Source of the DNA: Synanceia verrucosa
Lineage: Eukaryota > Chordata > Actinopteri > Perciformes > Synanceiidae
Reading direction: 5' to 3'
Assembly: GCA_029721515.1 (NCBI GenBank)
Contig: CM056550.1
Span: 22,394,619 to 22,458,618, forward strand
DNA length: 64,000 nucleotides
Shown one piece after another: positions 1-11,902 of the stretch. Both the position numbers and the translations under genes were made by a program. The notes under the pieces are model-generated. The model had not been told where the DNA came from. It was given only the letters and a program-made list of their open reading frames with translations, and did no database searches. Positions within the stretch are counted from its first letter, which is position 1; the number at the start of each line of letters is the position of its first letter.

Positions 1-3000
1 AGGACATTTGTGTGTGGTTTCATTCTCATTGAGCTGACATGAAATCTAATTTGTTGACTATTAACTGGAGCTAAAATCTGCAGTCAGCTATGCTGACTTA
101 CAAAGGAGCATCTCTTTTCATCCTCCAAACAGTTAGACAAACTTTCAAACTTAATGCTTCTCCAGAAGCACCCTGCATGACTTTGGTGAAGTGCAGGTTT
201 TTCATGGATTACATTTCATCTTAGTAATTACATTGATTCTTCTCATTTTTTGGCATGCAAATTCTGGTTACAAAACAGATATTATCTTAAATTGTGTTTT
301 TTTTTTCCCCCAAACATGCCTCTGGACCACCTCAATGAGTGCTCAGCTCTTTATTTTTATGTCAATCCCAGCAGGCTCTGCAGGGTCACACAGCTATGTG
401 TGCATGGACATGCTGCCAGTAACAACTATCAGCAAGGTTAATGCATGCGGATAAAGACATCCATCATTCAGTTTCATTAGTGCTGTCCTCTGACCTGTTC
501 CACATAATGTTGTCAAATGTGTCAGGAGTCAGATTATTGGGAGGTATGATGATCAATAGATAAATAAGAGAAAGCAGTGTGCACCGCTGCTGCTGGCACG
601 GCTGCAGAATAAACCTCCATCCAGCATTCTGCTGCCTGAAAAACAAATGGACTAGCCCGAGGCAAGAGCCATCAATAATAATATAATGTGTGGACGATGA
701 TGAATTAGAGCCAGACTTCTCAATGCGTTGTCGTTCCACGCACAGAAACATCACCAGAGAAATGCATTGATCTCTGCATTCACATTAGTTTGCTTAATCT
801 GCATCTGAGTGGATGGGATAACAACACACTGTTTCACTTCGCTGAGTTCAGAAAAGTTAATAATGTCCAATAATCAAAAGCTGTTTATGAAAGCACCTCT
901 TTTTGTGCGTCATTGATTTGACTCCGTAATGCACTGATCACTCAGACAGAATGCACTTAGGAAATGACAAATGTATTTTATATTCAATAACATAGATTTT
1001 TCCTTGCTTAACCACAGGTTGGAGTTTAAACACACATTTCCACATCCATAATAAGTGTATGCATTAACTAATAGCAACAATGAACACTGCTTTTCCGTGC
1101 TCTCATTAAACTCTAGTTCTGGGATGTTGAAGCTGTACAGTATATCACCCAGGAATTGTGTCAAAATGTCATTTTACTACATTCATATCTAATTTATTCA
1201 ATAGTTGTTTTATGCTATTTTAGTCAAAATTTTATTTTACTTAATATTATGCATCGTCTTGTGTCTTTTTCTAAAGCAATCTGTATTTTGTATTTGGGAG
1301 ATTTAAAATTATAAAACCTGGGGTAGGTAGTTTAATTACACAACAACCTGTCAGCATATTATTGGCTAATTCAAGTGGTCTGAAAGAAAACTACACTTCA
1401 CCTCAGCAGTTGAAAATGGTAGTTTGACATCACACTGTGATGTCAATTAAAATATGCTGTAAGGTTATGATGAAATGTTAAAAAAATAAAAGCACCTTTA
1501 ACCTTTACCTTGTATGTCTGCATTATTAAAACAGATCCATTCCCGTTCCAGCCTACATCTCAAACATAGTTCTCAAACAATATCGCAGTCAACCTACATA
1601 AACGTCCATGGATTGGCACATAAACTATGTAATATTACACAACAACAGAGGAAACCAATAGCAGAAAACGGCTCCGAGGTGCTTCACTTTAACAGAGGTG
1701 TCACTTAAGACCCATGAGATCCCCACGGCCCACAACTGCTGCCACAATAGAGCTGGTGTAAATGTTCCTGCGCTCTGAAAACTGCCATGACATCACAGTG
1801 TCTTGACCTAAATGTCAGAGGGCAAAGAAAACAAAAATACAATAATGACAAAACAGAGACTGTGTTTTTTTTGTTATGATGGAGAAATGTGAGAAATACA
1901 TGAGAAACAAATCAACAATGGAACAGAAGTGTCCAGTATTGAAGTGCAATATGAAAATATGACTAATAGATTTGACTCTTGTGTTAATGGGATTATAAAT
2001 ATATAACCAGGAGCTGTATACCTGCTGTATATCAGCACATGACATGCACCAGTTCATCCATCTCTGCTTTTCCCGAGAACACCAATGTGACACCAACACT
2101 TAATTGGCTGATAATAGTTGGCTTGACATTGTATTCTTCAGGGGATTTTGCCAATAACATCTAATAAAGCAGGTTGAAATGGATACAAGGAGTTCGTTAA
2201 ATCTCGCCCGCAGTCACTCAGAGGCACCCTGGGAACTTGAGCCTCAAAGTTGTGGTGCATTAGTTCTGCTAAGCTAACCGTGAATGCTAATTGCAGGAAG
2301 GACAAACTGTAACCCTTGCCCTGTGGCCATGAACCCATTAAACAGCACAGAGGGTTTCATAGACGTGGAGAGCGCACAAAGAGGCAGACCTGAAAAGGCC
2401 TGCAATCTGATTTCGGTTTAAATGGGGATAACAAGTTCTGCAAAGTCCCCCCTGGGATCTGTCCTCACTGTGTTATTTTTTGACGGTATAAAGAAAACTG
2501 TCACTCCAAAGCTGAAAGCAAAACATAGACACAATGCAACAGGTTTTATGTTTTCAAGTGGAATATGTTGAGGACAGAACCTGACAGGTGATTCTCAAAA
2601 GGATGTGGATCAGTTAAGTTTAAATGTGTGGTTTCTCCCCTGGAGGACCAGTCATGGTTCAATACTACACCCTTTATATGGAACAAGTGTCCGTTCTCAG
2701 CAACTATCGAGCATTGTGGGCAACACCTCAAACACTTAATTTGAACAAAACATGAATAAATCCACCAGTATACCTAAAATATCTCACTTGTCCTTCTGGG
2801 CCGAGTTGTTTCTTCTTCTGGGTGAAACAAAAGTCCACTTTTTCTGAGTATTTCACCTTTAATCTCTGCAGCTCAGGTGCCCCCTGGCAATACATTTTCA
2901 AACATGACCCTGAATGCACCGACTGCCCCTGCCCTCTTTATACATCCATCCCTCAGTTTGACAGCTGACACGAAAAAAAGCTGCACTTTTTCTCACTAAA

Positions 3001-5639
3001 GCATCAACTTCCACAATTTTCCATTTAAGGTGAATGTTTACTGGAATGTCTGTCTTTTGGGAAACCACAGATCCACATTTTAATTATCTGAACTTGCCTT
3101 ACAGTTGAACAATAAGAGCCAGTCATGCCAGATATGCCCGAATTCTTTATGGTCAAAAAAAACCTTCAGTGTGCTACCATGTAATCTTTCATTCACACTC
3201 TCAAATAACAGTAGTAAATTAAATCTGGTTTCTACAGGCCTGATTCTGAGTCACACATTTCTTTACCAAATGATTAATCTGCAGCACAAAGCCAAGGAGC
3301 CAAAAGGGAACCTCAAGCCCAGTGACCCTCCTGTCACACCCAAAGATTTTTGATTTACTATTAGCCCAGCTCCCAGGTGAGTGTCTCCTTCACCAGTCAG
3401 CCCCGTGCTGCCTGACCTGCTAAAAGATGGATGGCTGCGAGTGTGAAACCCAGCAGTGGTTTACATGGCCTTGAGCTTTACCGTCTAATTAGGCTTTAAT
3501 GTAACTACAATGCTCTCGAGGAGATGTTGTCTTGCCCACCAAAGCTCTTTAAAAGCCTCCTCAGGGCAGGGGGAGCTCTGAGTGAGGTGCTGTGGTGGAC
3601 CACAGCCACGTCCAAGTGAAAAGCTCGGGTTTCACTCCCCAGCTGGGACGTACTGGAAACAGGACGCCAACCATATACAGGACAAGATTGTCTTTTTGGC
3701 CCCGTTTGATGGTTAATTACAAATGCATTTCTTATGCAGTCACCTCCAGTGAAAGAGCAATGTGATGCAGTTTGAAATATGTTGCACAAGCACAGGTTTC
3801 CCCTTATATTAAGCTACCCAGCACCTGACTGTAGCTTCACATTTAACACAGAGTGGTATTTATCTTATTATACATCAGAAATAATAAGCTGAACTGTCCA
3901 CTGCAGGAGAGTTTGAAGGACTTAAAAGACAAAGCAAGATATAAACTGCAATCTAGCAACATAAAACATATCCTTATTAATTGCTTATTACTGACATTTA
4001 CAAAGGATTTAATGGAATATAGCATGGACTGTATTACTAGAATTAAAAACTTCATTACTGCATGTTATCACTGCATCTTGAAACAGAAGACAAACCATGA
4101 CACTGAACGCTGTCAACATTTTCCTGATGCATCATGTGATTTCCCCATTTCCCACACAGCTCATGACGAACAGTATCATTAGCTCGATATATAATATTAG
4201 AAACCGGTCCTGGCTGAGAGATAAGGTGTCTGGTTGAAGGTCATCTGTGCCCTCTTGAGTGAACATAAGAGCCTTTTTGTGGTCGGGTTAAATGCACATG
4301 ACAGGCTGTTGGAGCACAATCACCCATTTTAATTGTCATGTAACGGTTTCATGTAGAGCCAAAGTGTCTGCAACACTTCAGCGGTTGGAAACCAGAGCCT
4401 GGCCACACAACCACAGATGTGGTTAACTGGGCATTAAAAAAATTGCTGAAGGAACAAAAAAAAAAAAAAAAAAACAGACTGAGACTGAGAGGATGATGCT
4501 GATAGGATGATGCTGATAGATAATGTAAGATGCATCTAAGAAATTGTCAAGTTACAGACTATAATAAATCCTGTAAAGTTCTTAGCAAAATGAGTATTAC
4601 AGTGGCAAAATGCAAATACTAATAGCTTCGATGCACCTGACAAACTGCCTGCGAAATCATTGTTTCCTCTAAACAACACAGCCAACCTTAACATTTTTAA
4701 TACACACTCAAAGAACTCAATTTCCAAATTTAGCGGAAGCCAAAGATGACAGGAAACAAGGTAATTCGGTGTGGCCCCAGCAACAAACCTCCAGCCTGTC
4801 TGCTTCACGGCCAGCAATTACATCCCAAAATGAATGCCATTTCATATTAAGCTACAGCCATAATCCAACGTCAAAGATGACTCATTATCGACAATCACAG
4901 AGAATTAGTTACATTATTTAACCAATCTGAGCTAATCATTTCCAGGATACCGCAGAGGCAGATAGAGCCATTAGAAAAAATTGGAGCTCTTAAATAGAAT
5001 AATTGACATCTATATCTTCTCTGCTGCTTTGGCTGAAGGGCCTCAGAAATTGCATTAGTTGCAATTGAAAAACTGAACTGAGGGGAAAAAGACACCACTT
5101 AAGACTTTTGCAGGGCTCTGCTCTGTATTCACTGTTCCCATTCACATAATACTGCATTAAAAGGGTCTGCATCCCGTCTGACACTGTCACCAGTGTAACA
5201 ACTTGCAAAACAGCAGCAGATGAACTCAGTGATATTGATGAAAAACGTATTAGGCCAAACATCTCTGCAATTACCATTTATCTTCTATAATAATACATTT
5301 TTTAGAATGTTTTATGCACTTGTAACTTTCTTTCTCTGTAGGCATTTCTCAACAAACACACATGAAGCCATGAAGATGGACAGCACTCTGGCCCGACAAA
5401 CTTATTTGCATTTTATTATAGTGTAAACCTTTCTTCCTTCTCAGTCTACTACATGCAGGCAGGTCATCCAGTTCAGTGGTTTTCTCTTAATTTTGACCCC
5501 AATAATGAAGCAGGATCTGTCTATCAACATAGGTCAGTGTTTGGGGGCAAGTGGAGCCCTCGGCAAGAAGAGTGGATCGTCTCTTTCTCTCAACACATCA
5601 TCAAAAGAACAGGCCTCTTCTACCCCAACACATTCCTAG
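1..5639. other. Gene-free left flank
   Basis: I see no exon-like reading frame with splice signals and a recognisable protein here. The open frames are short, overlapping and on both strands. The only obvious low-complexity feature is a poly-A run at 4456-4474, followed by a short direct repeat (GGATGATGCTGATA twice) at about 4491-4519. Some stretches, for example about 450-780, have balanced composition and several TAAT-type cores and could be conserved non-coding DNA, but one sequence alone cannot show that. Confidence 0.6.
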
Positions 5640-6700
5640 CATTTCAAGACCTCCACCATCATCCCCATCCCCAAGAAAACTCACTGGACACAGCTGAACA
5701 TCCCTGGGTCTACCTGCAGGTGGATTACAGACTTCCTGTCTGACAGGAAGCAGCACGTCGAGCTGGGAAAACACGTCTCTGCCTCCAGAATCATCAGCAC
5801 CGGCTCCCCTCTACTCTTCTCCCTGTACACCAACAGCTGCACCTCCAGTCATCAGTCCGTCAAGCTCCTGAAGTTTGTGGATGACACCACCCTCATTGGG
5901 CTCATCTCTGGTGGAGATGGGCCATCTGGTGACCTGGTGCACTGACAACAACTCTAAAGACAGTGGAGTTGATGGTGGACTAAAGGAAGCACACACCTCC
6001 ACCTGCCCCCATCACTCTGTATGGCTCTCCAGACAACTCTCTGAAGTCTTTCTGCTTCCTGGGCTCCATCATCACAGCAGACTATGTACTTCCTGTGGCA
6101 GCTGAAGAAATTCAGCCTGCCAAAGACAGTGATGGTGTACTTCTACACTTCCATCATTGAGTCCATCTTCACCTCCTCCATCACCATGTGGTACACTGCT
6201 GCCACCACCAAGGACAAGGCCAGGTAGCAGCATATCATCTGCTCTGCAGAGAAGGTGATTGGCTGCAATCCTCCATCTCTACATGACCTGTGGTTCTCCA
6301 GGACACTGAAGCCTGCAGGAAAGATTGTAGCCGACCCCTCCCACCCTGGACATGAACTGTCCCTCCCCTCTGACAGGAGGCTGATCCATCAGGACCAGAA
6401 CCTCATGCCATAAGAGTAGTTTCTTCCCACTCATCAACAAGTCCCATGACCGCTCCACTAGCCTACACACTGCACTTTTCTGGACAGACTTTGTTTCCAT
6501 TCATCTGCCATATCGCACTGAATTGCCTGCTTTACAACATACTTTTTGCACCCCTTTTTAATTGTTATTCATCACGTTATTATCATTTTCTTCTTATATC
6601 TGCACTATGTTTACATATTTAAGATATTAAGTTAAATTCCTTCTAAGTGACTTGGCAATAAACCTGTTTCTGATTCTCAGATTCTTTCGCAGGTATAACA
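5640..6700 (+). mobile_element. Degenerate Rex1/Babar-like LINE 3' part
   Basis: Translated in shifting plus-strand frames, this region shows blocks of a teleost non-LTR reverse transcriptase: an IIPIPKK block, then DFLSDRKQ, LLFSLYT, and LLKFVDDTTLIGLI, which contains a version of the RT catalytic DD motif. After these come the C-terminal thumb-like region, the DPSHP block and a RRxxxxR-type end. It finishes with an AATAAA-containing tail and TTCTGATTCT-type short repeats at about 6655-6690. Frameshifts, stops and an internal deletion between the first two blocks show it is dead. The Rex1/Babar clade is inferred from the VDDTTLIGLI and LFSLYT blocks; another fish CR1-like clade is possible. 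Confidence 0.75.
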
Positions 6701-7780
6701 AAACTTTATGCTGTAAGATTAAAAAAAAAAAAGATTTTTATTATACTGTCAAAAATGTCAAACTCATATCAGTGTTACAAGACTGATCCAGGGACAGCTT
6801 CAGTGTGATGTAAAAGTTAACTGTAGTTGGATGACTCCAAAATGACCAAGCCAAAAGTGAAGATATAAAAATCAGTTTTAGTCAAGAGAAAAGCGATAAT
6901 AGCTGGCAGTCAGAACACACATGAAACAATGAAATATTTAACAAGGGCCACAAATGAGAAGAGAGGTTTTCACAAACATTAGATACAAGTTTTTTCCCCC
7001 AGAGTGGAAGGAAATGATGGCAAACAATATGAAAGTGGTGCACTGGATGCCAGCAGATAACCCAAATGTGATAAAGGCTTCATACTCAGAGGGAACCATT
7101 CCAAGGTGGACTTAAGTTGACCTGTAAACCAAAAAACAGGAGAGAATGGATTCAATCAAGTGAATCGCTGAAGCAAAGCATGAAAGATGTGGTGAGTAGC
7201 CCACATTGTATTATTTCTGTCTGAGGTTCAGTGGTCTCTCCAAAACAAAGCTCTGCTAAAACAGAGGTTTTAGAAGTTTATTACACTTTGCTCAACAATG
7301 AGAAAAGGGCATTTACTCCAGAGTCACTGAGAAATTAGTTGCAGCATGCTGTACTGACATAACACACAACATTCTGGAAAACTCATCAGTAAACCCTCAC
7401 AATTGTTTACTTTTAATATTTCTCAGCATAAACTGCATACAAACATTCATACATTTTTAAAAAGGTAGTAGCTCCTGGACATTGATTTAGTTTCACAAAG
7501 GCAGTATGTATTACAAGGCTACTGCAGTGGATTGCATTACATTGCCCAGCAGGATTCTGTCTGTCTGCTCACTGACTGTTTATTCACGACACAAACTGGA
7601 GGGAGGACTTTCAACTTCTCATCTGTCCATCTTTCAACTGTCGGATATTGAAAAGTGGACGGACAGAGATACAGATCAGCATATGCTGCAGCTGGACGTG
7701 CTCCTTGTAAATGCAGCTGCGTACATGATTCAGAGTGGAGCACCAACCGCCATGCTGAGGACACGAGAGGTGAGGGACAC
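6701..7780 (-). other. Likely bub3 3' UTR
   Basis: This stretch follows the bub3 stop codon on the minus strand and has no other gene. Minus-strand AATAAA signals lie at 7584-7579, about 200 bases after the stop, and again further on, for example near 7280 and 6740. The true 3' end is therefore ambiguous and may be alternative. Confidence 0.45.
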
Positions 7781-9555
7781 TCACTTGGGTTTCGTCTCGG
7801 CATCTGTGACTTGGCGAATGAAAATGGCGTCCTCTGGGTGGCTAATGTCTCCCTTCTCGTGCATGTAGGAGGAGGCGATGGCTAGCATGGTGCCGTCGTT
7901 GTTGAAGGCCAGAGAGGCGATGCTGGTTGGGTACCTGTGGAACTGACACAGGCGCTTCTTGTTGAACGGGTCCCAGATGTTCACAAAGCCATCTGAGCCA
8001 CCTGCAAGAAGGAGAGGCTCAAGGTCAACCTCAAAAACATTTAGGCTGTGTTACTGCTGAGATATGGATCTATAATAACCATGTGTTCCTCATGTAACCC
8101 TGGTAGCACAATGCAAAGTGTCACAGGAAAATCTAGAAGCTGTAAAAAAAACAGTTTACCCTATTCCAGAGATAAACTGAATATGAGAAAAACATTTGTT
8201 TTGTCTTTGGTCAAGTATTAACTAGCCAGCCGTACCTGTGGCAAAGGTGTTATGAATACTGTGGAATGAGATGGCATTGACAGGGTAAACATGCTCAATC
8301 CCTTCCTCCTTCAGCCTGTGGCATTTGAAGGCATACTTCTTCTTCTGAACCTCCTGGCTCGGGTCCAGGTACTCCACAGCGACACGTCCCTCGATTGAAC
8401 TCAAGACGTAGCCCTGGAGCAAAGACACAAAATATGAAGTTACCATCCAACTTCTTTTCATTAACACAGGAATCTATATCTGTGGAACAATGCTCTCTAT
8501 GGAATACATTATCTGTGTTGAATTATGCACAATTTAAACTGATGACAAAGTTGATTTAATTCATAGAGTACCTGTTTGTTGGGGAAGGCTCTGATGCAAC
8601 GAGTCTGATATTTGAGACTGGACTCTCTTCTTTGCTGTACATAGCCCATGTTCCTCAAATCCCACACCAGGACTCGCCTTCCAGCTGTGCCAACGATCAG
8701 CCTATCTCCAGCCACAGAGAGGGTGTACACCTTTGACAAAGACGAGAGAGATGAGACGAGACGAGAGTGAGGGAATGCTAAAAATTCCACATACCACATT
8801 TTTCTTACATCAAATTAACAAAGCAGAAAGCCCTAAAATGTCATATGATGTCACACAATCACTTGTGGAATACCGCATACTTATGGAATACTATACTTTA
8901 CTGTGTGTCTACCTTTTCAGGCTGAGTAAAGGTGCCAGCATTGCAGGGTGTCCTTGGGTCCCACAGCCGAACTGATCTGTCCCAGCTACCCGTGACCATG
9001 ACATTCACCTCTGGGCAGTATTCCACACAACGTATCGGGGCATCATGTGTTCCAACTATTGTATCTGTTAAAGGATAGCATTAAAGAGCTGCATAAACAG
9101 ACACAGACCAGAAATGCATGGCATAGTTGTGAAAATTAGGGACAGGTTTAGGTGTTACTGCCTGAAACCTTATATAAACACTTGGCAGCTTTGTATCATA
9201 CCTTGGTCTGTGTTCAAATCATGAGTTTTCAGTTGTGCATCTAAACCTCCACTCCAGGAATGTGTTGGGTCCTGAAAGTAGACGAGGGATATTGTTGTGT
9301 GTACCAGACTTCTAGTCTTCAACATCACAGTGAGGAAACTTAAACAAATTCATGACCTACATAAAAAGCACAATCAAGAACTGGAGCTGTGTGCTGGTAC
9401 TTCATTCGCATGGTGTTGCCTCCAACATCAAAGAGACGGACGGTGCAGTCCCAGGAGGAAACCAACAGAAACTGGGCTGCACTGGGGCTGAACTTGACAG
9501 CAGAGATGCTGTCCTCTGGTCCCTGGTTTAGCTTGTACTCGTTTGAGCCCGTCAT
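7781..9555 (-). CDS. bub3: Mitotic checkpoint protein BUB3
   Basis: Seven-bladed WD40 protein that binds GLEBS motifs of BUB1/BUBR1 and MELT repeats of KNL1 at kinetochores to signal unattached chromosomes. Coding exons, in transcript order: 9555-9361, 9271-9202, 9064-8913, 8730-8572, 8413-8236, 8001-7781. All have GT-AG borders and phases agree, giving 324 aa (human 328). Recognisable blocks are MTGSNEYKLNQ at the start, SSWDCTVRLFDV, GSWDxSVRLWDPRTPCNAGTF, VLVWDLRNMGYVQQRRESS, and the C-terminal IWDPFNKKRLCQFHRYPTSI with PEDAIFIRQVTDAETKPK. The acceptor lies directly before the ATG, so the 5' UTR is spliced; a likely non-coding exon ends at 10243. The stop codon overlaps a GTGAGT donor-like sequence (7784-7779), so a longer C-terminus from another exon is possible. 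Identity is near certain. Confidence 0.97.
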
Positions 9556-10242
9556 CTGCAAAGTGGACACAAGGATAAATACAAATAGAACAATACTCCA
9601 TGACAAAACCATGTACAGGTAAGGTTAGTTCAAGCATTTCCATCGTTAATAATCTAGTTGTGATGGACATGCTATAATGTTTATATAACACTTGTTTCAA
9701 GATAGTAGTAATACCAATAAACTTCTCGATTCCTAAATGCCCAATGAAACACATAGAACCAGCTAATAATACAATCATGTCAAACACGTTTGAGATGATA
9801 ACACGTTTTATATTTTGTATAAAAGCAAGCGGCTCCCGCAATGTCTTTAATACGGAAAAAGGGCACTGCCCGAAGCACTGGATCACGTCCACTTGTTACA
9901 CGTACGTCTCTGTTAAAGTTAACGTTAAGCACCTGGCAGACTGCTAGCACCCCGGCTTGTTGTTAGCCTGTTAGCTCAGTGACAGCGGTTGTGGATCTGA
10001 CAAAATAGCTCAACCTTAGCTCAAGTACTTAGCTTGCTAACATACCAGCAAAAATACGTTTTTTGTTGTTGCGAATGTTAGTGGGTCAAAAACTTTACTC
10101 TGTGTGTTTTGGTTCTTCCGTTATATCCTGCAATTGCACGGTAGGCCATATCGACTGCCAACCGGTGTTTGCTAATGCTAGCTCTTAGCGCTAAGGACAA
10201 CGTCGCTAAAAGCCCTTGTGTTAGCTGTTTTGCTTTACTCAC

Positions 10243-10380
10243 CGCTTCCGATTGGTGTCCTTCAGACGCGGCTGATCCGTTTCCTTAACAAGCAGTATAA
10301 ATATGACGTGAATTACAGTAAAATATAAAATATATAACGTGGACACGTTACAAAGCAATATGGCTCTGTGGAGCTAACTT
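10243..10380 (-). other. bub3: Probable bub3 non-coding exon 1
   Basis: On the minus strand a strong donor (GCG|GTGAGTAA) sits at 10242/10243. It is about 690 bases upstream of the acceptor that abuts the bub3 ATG at 9555. The exon's 5' limit is a guess based on the CCAAT/E2F cluster just upstream. A CCAAT box (plus-strand ATTGG, 10251-10255) lies inside it. Inference only, without transcript data. Confidence 0.5.
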
Positions 10381-10399
10381 CTTAACAAGCGCTGCAGAG

Positions 10400-10510
10400 T
10401 CTCCGGTAAACACTGATTGGTTGAGACAAATGTTCAAGTTCCCGCCTGCGATTTGATTGGTTGATTCAATCTGAACAGATACTTCCGTTGTTTCAGTGCA
10501 GGTCACATGA
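10400..10510 (-). promoter_or_regulatory. bub3: bub3 promoter: two CCAAT boxes flanking an E2F-like site
   Basis: Two inverted CCAAT boxes (plus-strand ATTGG at 10416-10420 and 10456-10460) are exactly 40 bp apart. Between them is TTCCCGCC (10439-10446), an E2F-type site that reads GGCGGGAA in the bub3 direction. It is followed immediately by CTTGAA, a known variant of the cell-cycle homology region. This layout is typical of DREAM/NF-Y-regulated mitotic genes and fits bub3. An ETS-like CTTCCG lies near 10482. Confidence 0.5.
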
Positions 10511-11750
10511 CACAGGGCTGCTCTCTGCCTTTTCGTCATTCATTTCAACAGATAAACACACTGTTAATATCAAGAATAAATATGATATGATAAAGCATTG
10601 AACTATAATAAAAAACTAAAACCAGCCTACATTGTGATTACGTTAACCTTATTCTAAACTAAGAACACCATACAATTGGAAAGTAAAAATAATTTTTAAT
10701 CTGTGTGAATAAATTAGCATCAGCAAAGGTGCATTTTGGGCTGACATAGGCTGTGTATATATATTATTTTTGTGGTTTGAGGAGCGCTTTTCCTTAATAA
10801 GACTAGTCTCTTAAATCAATTTTCAAAGGTTTGTGTGAATATCCTGATGTTGTCTGTACATTTATTCTTGATATAGTTATTATTCCAGAAAACCCGTGGT
10901 ATTTAATAGGTGCAAAAACTTCCAGAATAATGATTCCTCGTATGGTGTTTAAAATTAAGCAACAGTTGCACAACATTTTTCAAATAGGCAGACACAAAAA
11001 TGGTAGCATCATTAATCATCAATTAAAATTATCCAGTTTTTTTTTTTTTATTGTGGAGAGCACAGTCATCTCTGCAGACCATCTGATGTCTTTTAATGCC
11101 TCATTAGAAAAACGAAAAAGATAACCCCATCCTCACAAATGTTTGAATACAATATTCCTTTTCCATGTGTATCACAATTATATTAAGCTGATACATTTCT
11201 TTTTGGAATGAAATCTTTACTGAGTGTCAGACCATAATATACAGATTTTCAATAACAATAACAGAGATTAAAAAAAATCATACACAGAGGCTATTTTTGG
11301 CTCTTTGCATGGCTTTTAAATTACCGGCAAAACAATGCGTCATAAAAACATCTAGCCTATATCACCTGCAGTTTTACGGGGGTTTTCTTTTCACGTGATT
11401 GTCTTCACTATTACAAAGAGAAAAGGTTTTTTTTTTCTGTAAAAGTGAACTAAAGGTAGCGGTTGGTAGCCTATAATGTGAAGCCAACATTATTGCACAA
11501 TATTGGAAAAATATCAAAATATTAAATCCGACATGTTTTGCTACGAACACTGACACAGATCTCTGTAAAATACATATGGACAGTCAATCCTGTTCAAAAC
11601 ATTTTTTTTAAAAATTTGATACATTAAATTATATTCACCCTTTTTTCAGCATGTAACAATTTCACCAATAATAATAATAATAGTAATAACAATAAGCTTA
11701 TAATTTTCGCTTGTTCCTCCTGTAACAACATTTTTAGCCGTAATGGGGAC

Positions 11751-11788
<38 letters not shown>

Positions 11789-11902
11789 TAACATGACCTA
11801 ACATTGAGTCCTTTGAATCTACAAAATATACAAAATGTTATTTTTTCCACTGAAGATCACTCCCATCATTTAAAAACATATGTACAGACGCCAGAGTCAG
11901 TG
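10511..11902. other. bub3-hmx3 spacer, probably hmx3 3' UTR
   Basis: AT-rich sequence with no homeobox and no coding exon on either strand. A minus-strand AATAAA at 11052-11047 lies about 850 bases after the hmx3 stop and is a candidate poly-A signal. A (TAA)n microsatellite and several smaller AAT runs occur between 11660 and 11787. Human HMX2 would sit in this interval; nothing like it is visible. Confidence 0.6.
11752..11787. repeat. (TAA)n microsatellite
   Basis: About twelve tandem TAA/ATA triplets in the presumed hmx3 3' UTR. Confidence 0.9.

Noticed and set aside
3853..4182. 109-codon open frame in the left flank
   Set aside because: Low-complexity Lys/Leu/Ile-rich translation with no similarity; overlaps a frame on the other strand.
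9428..9892. 154-codon minus-strand frame overlapping bub3
   Set aside because: It runs across bub3's first coding exon in the wrong frame; a shadow of the real exon.
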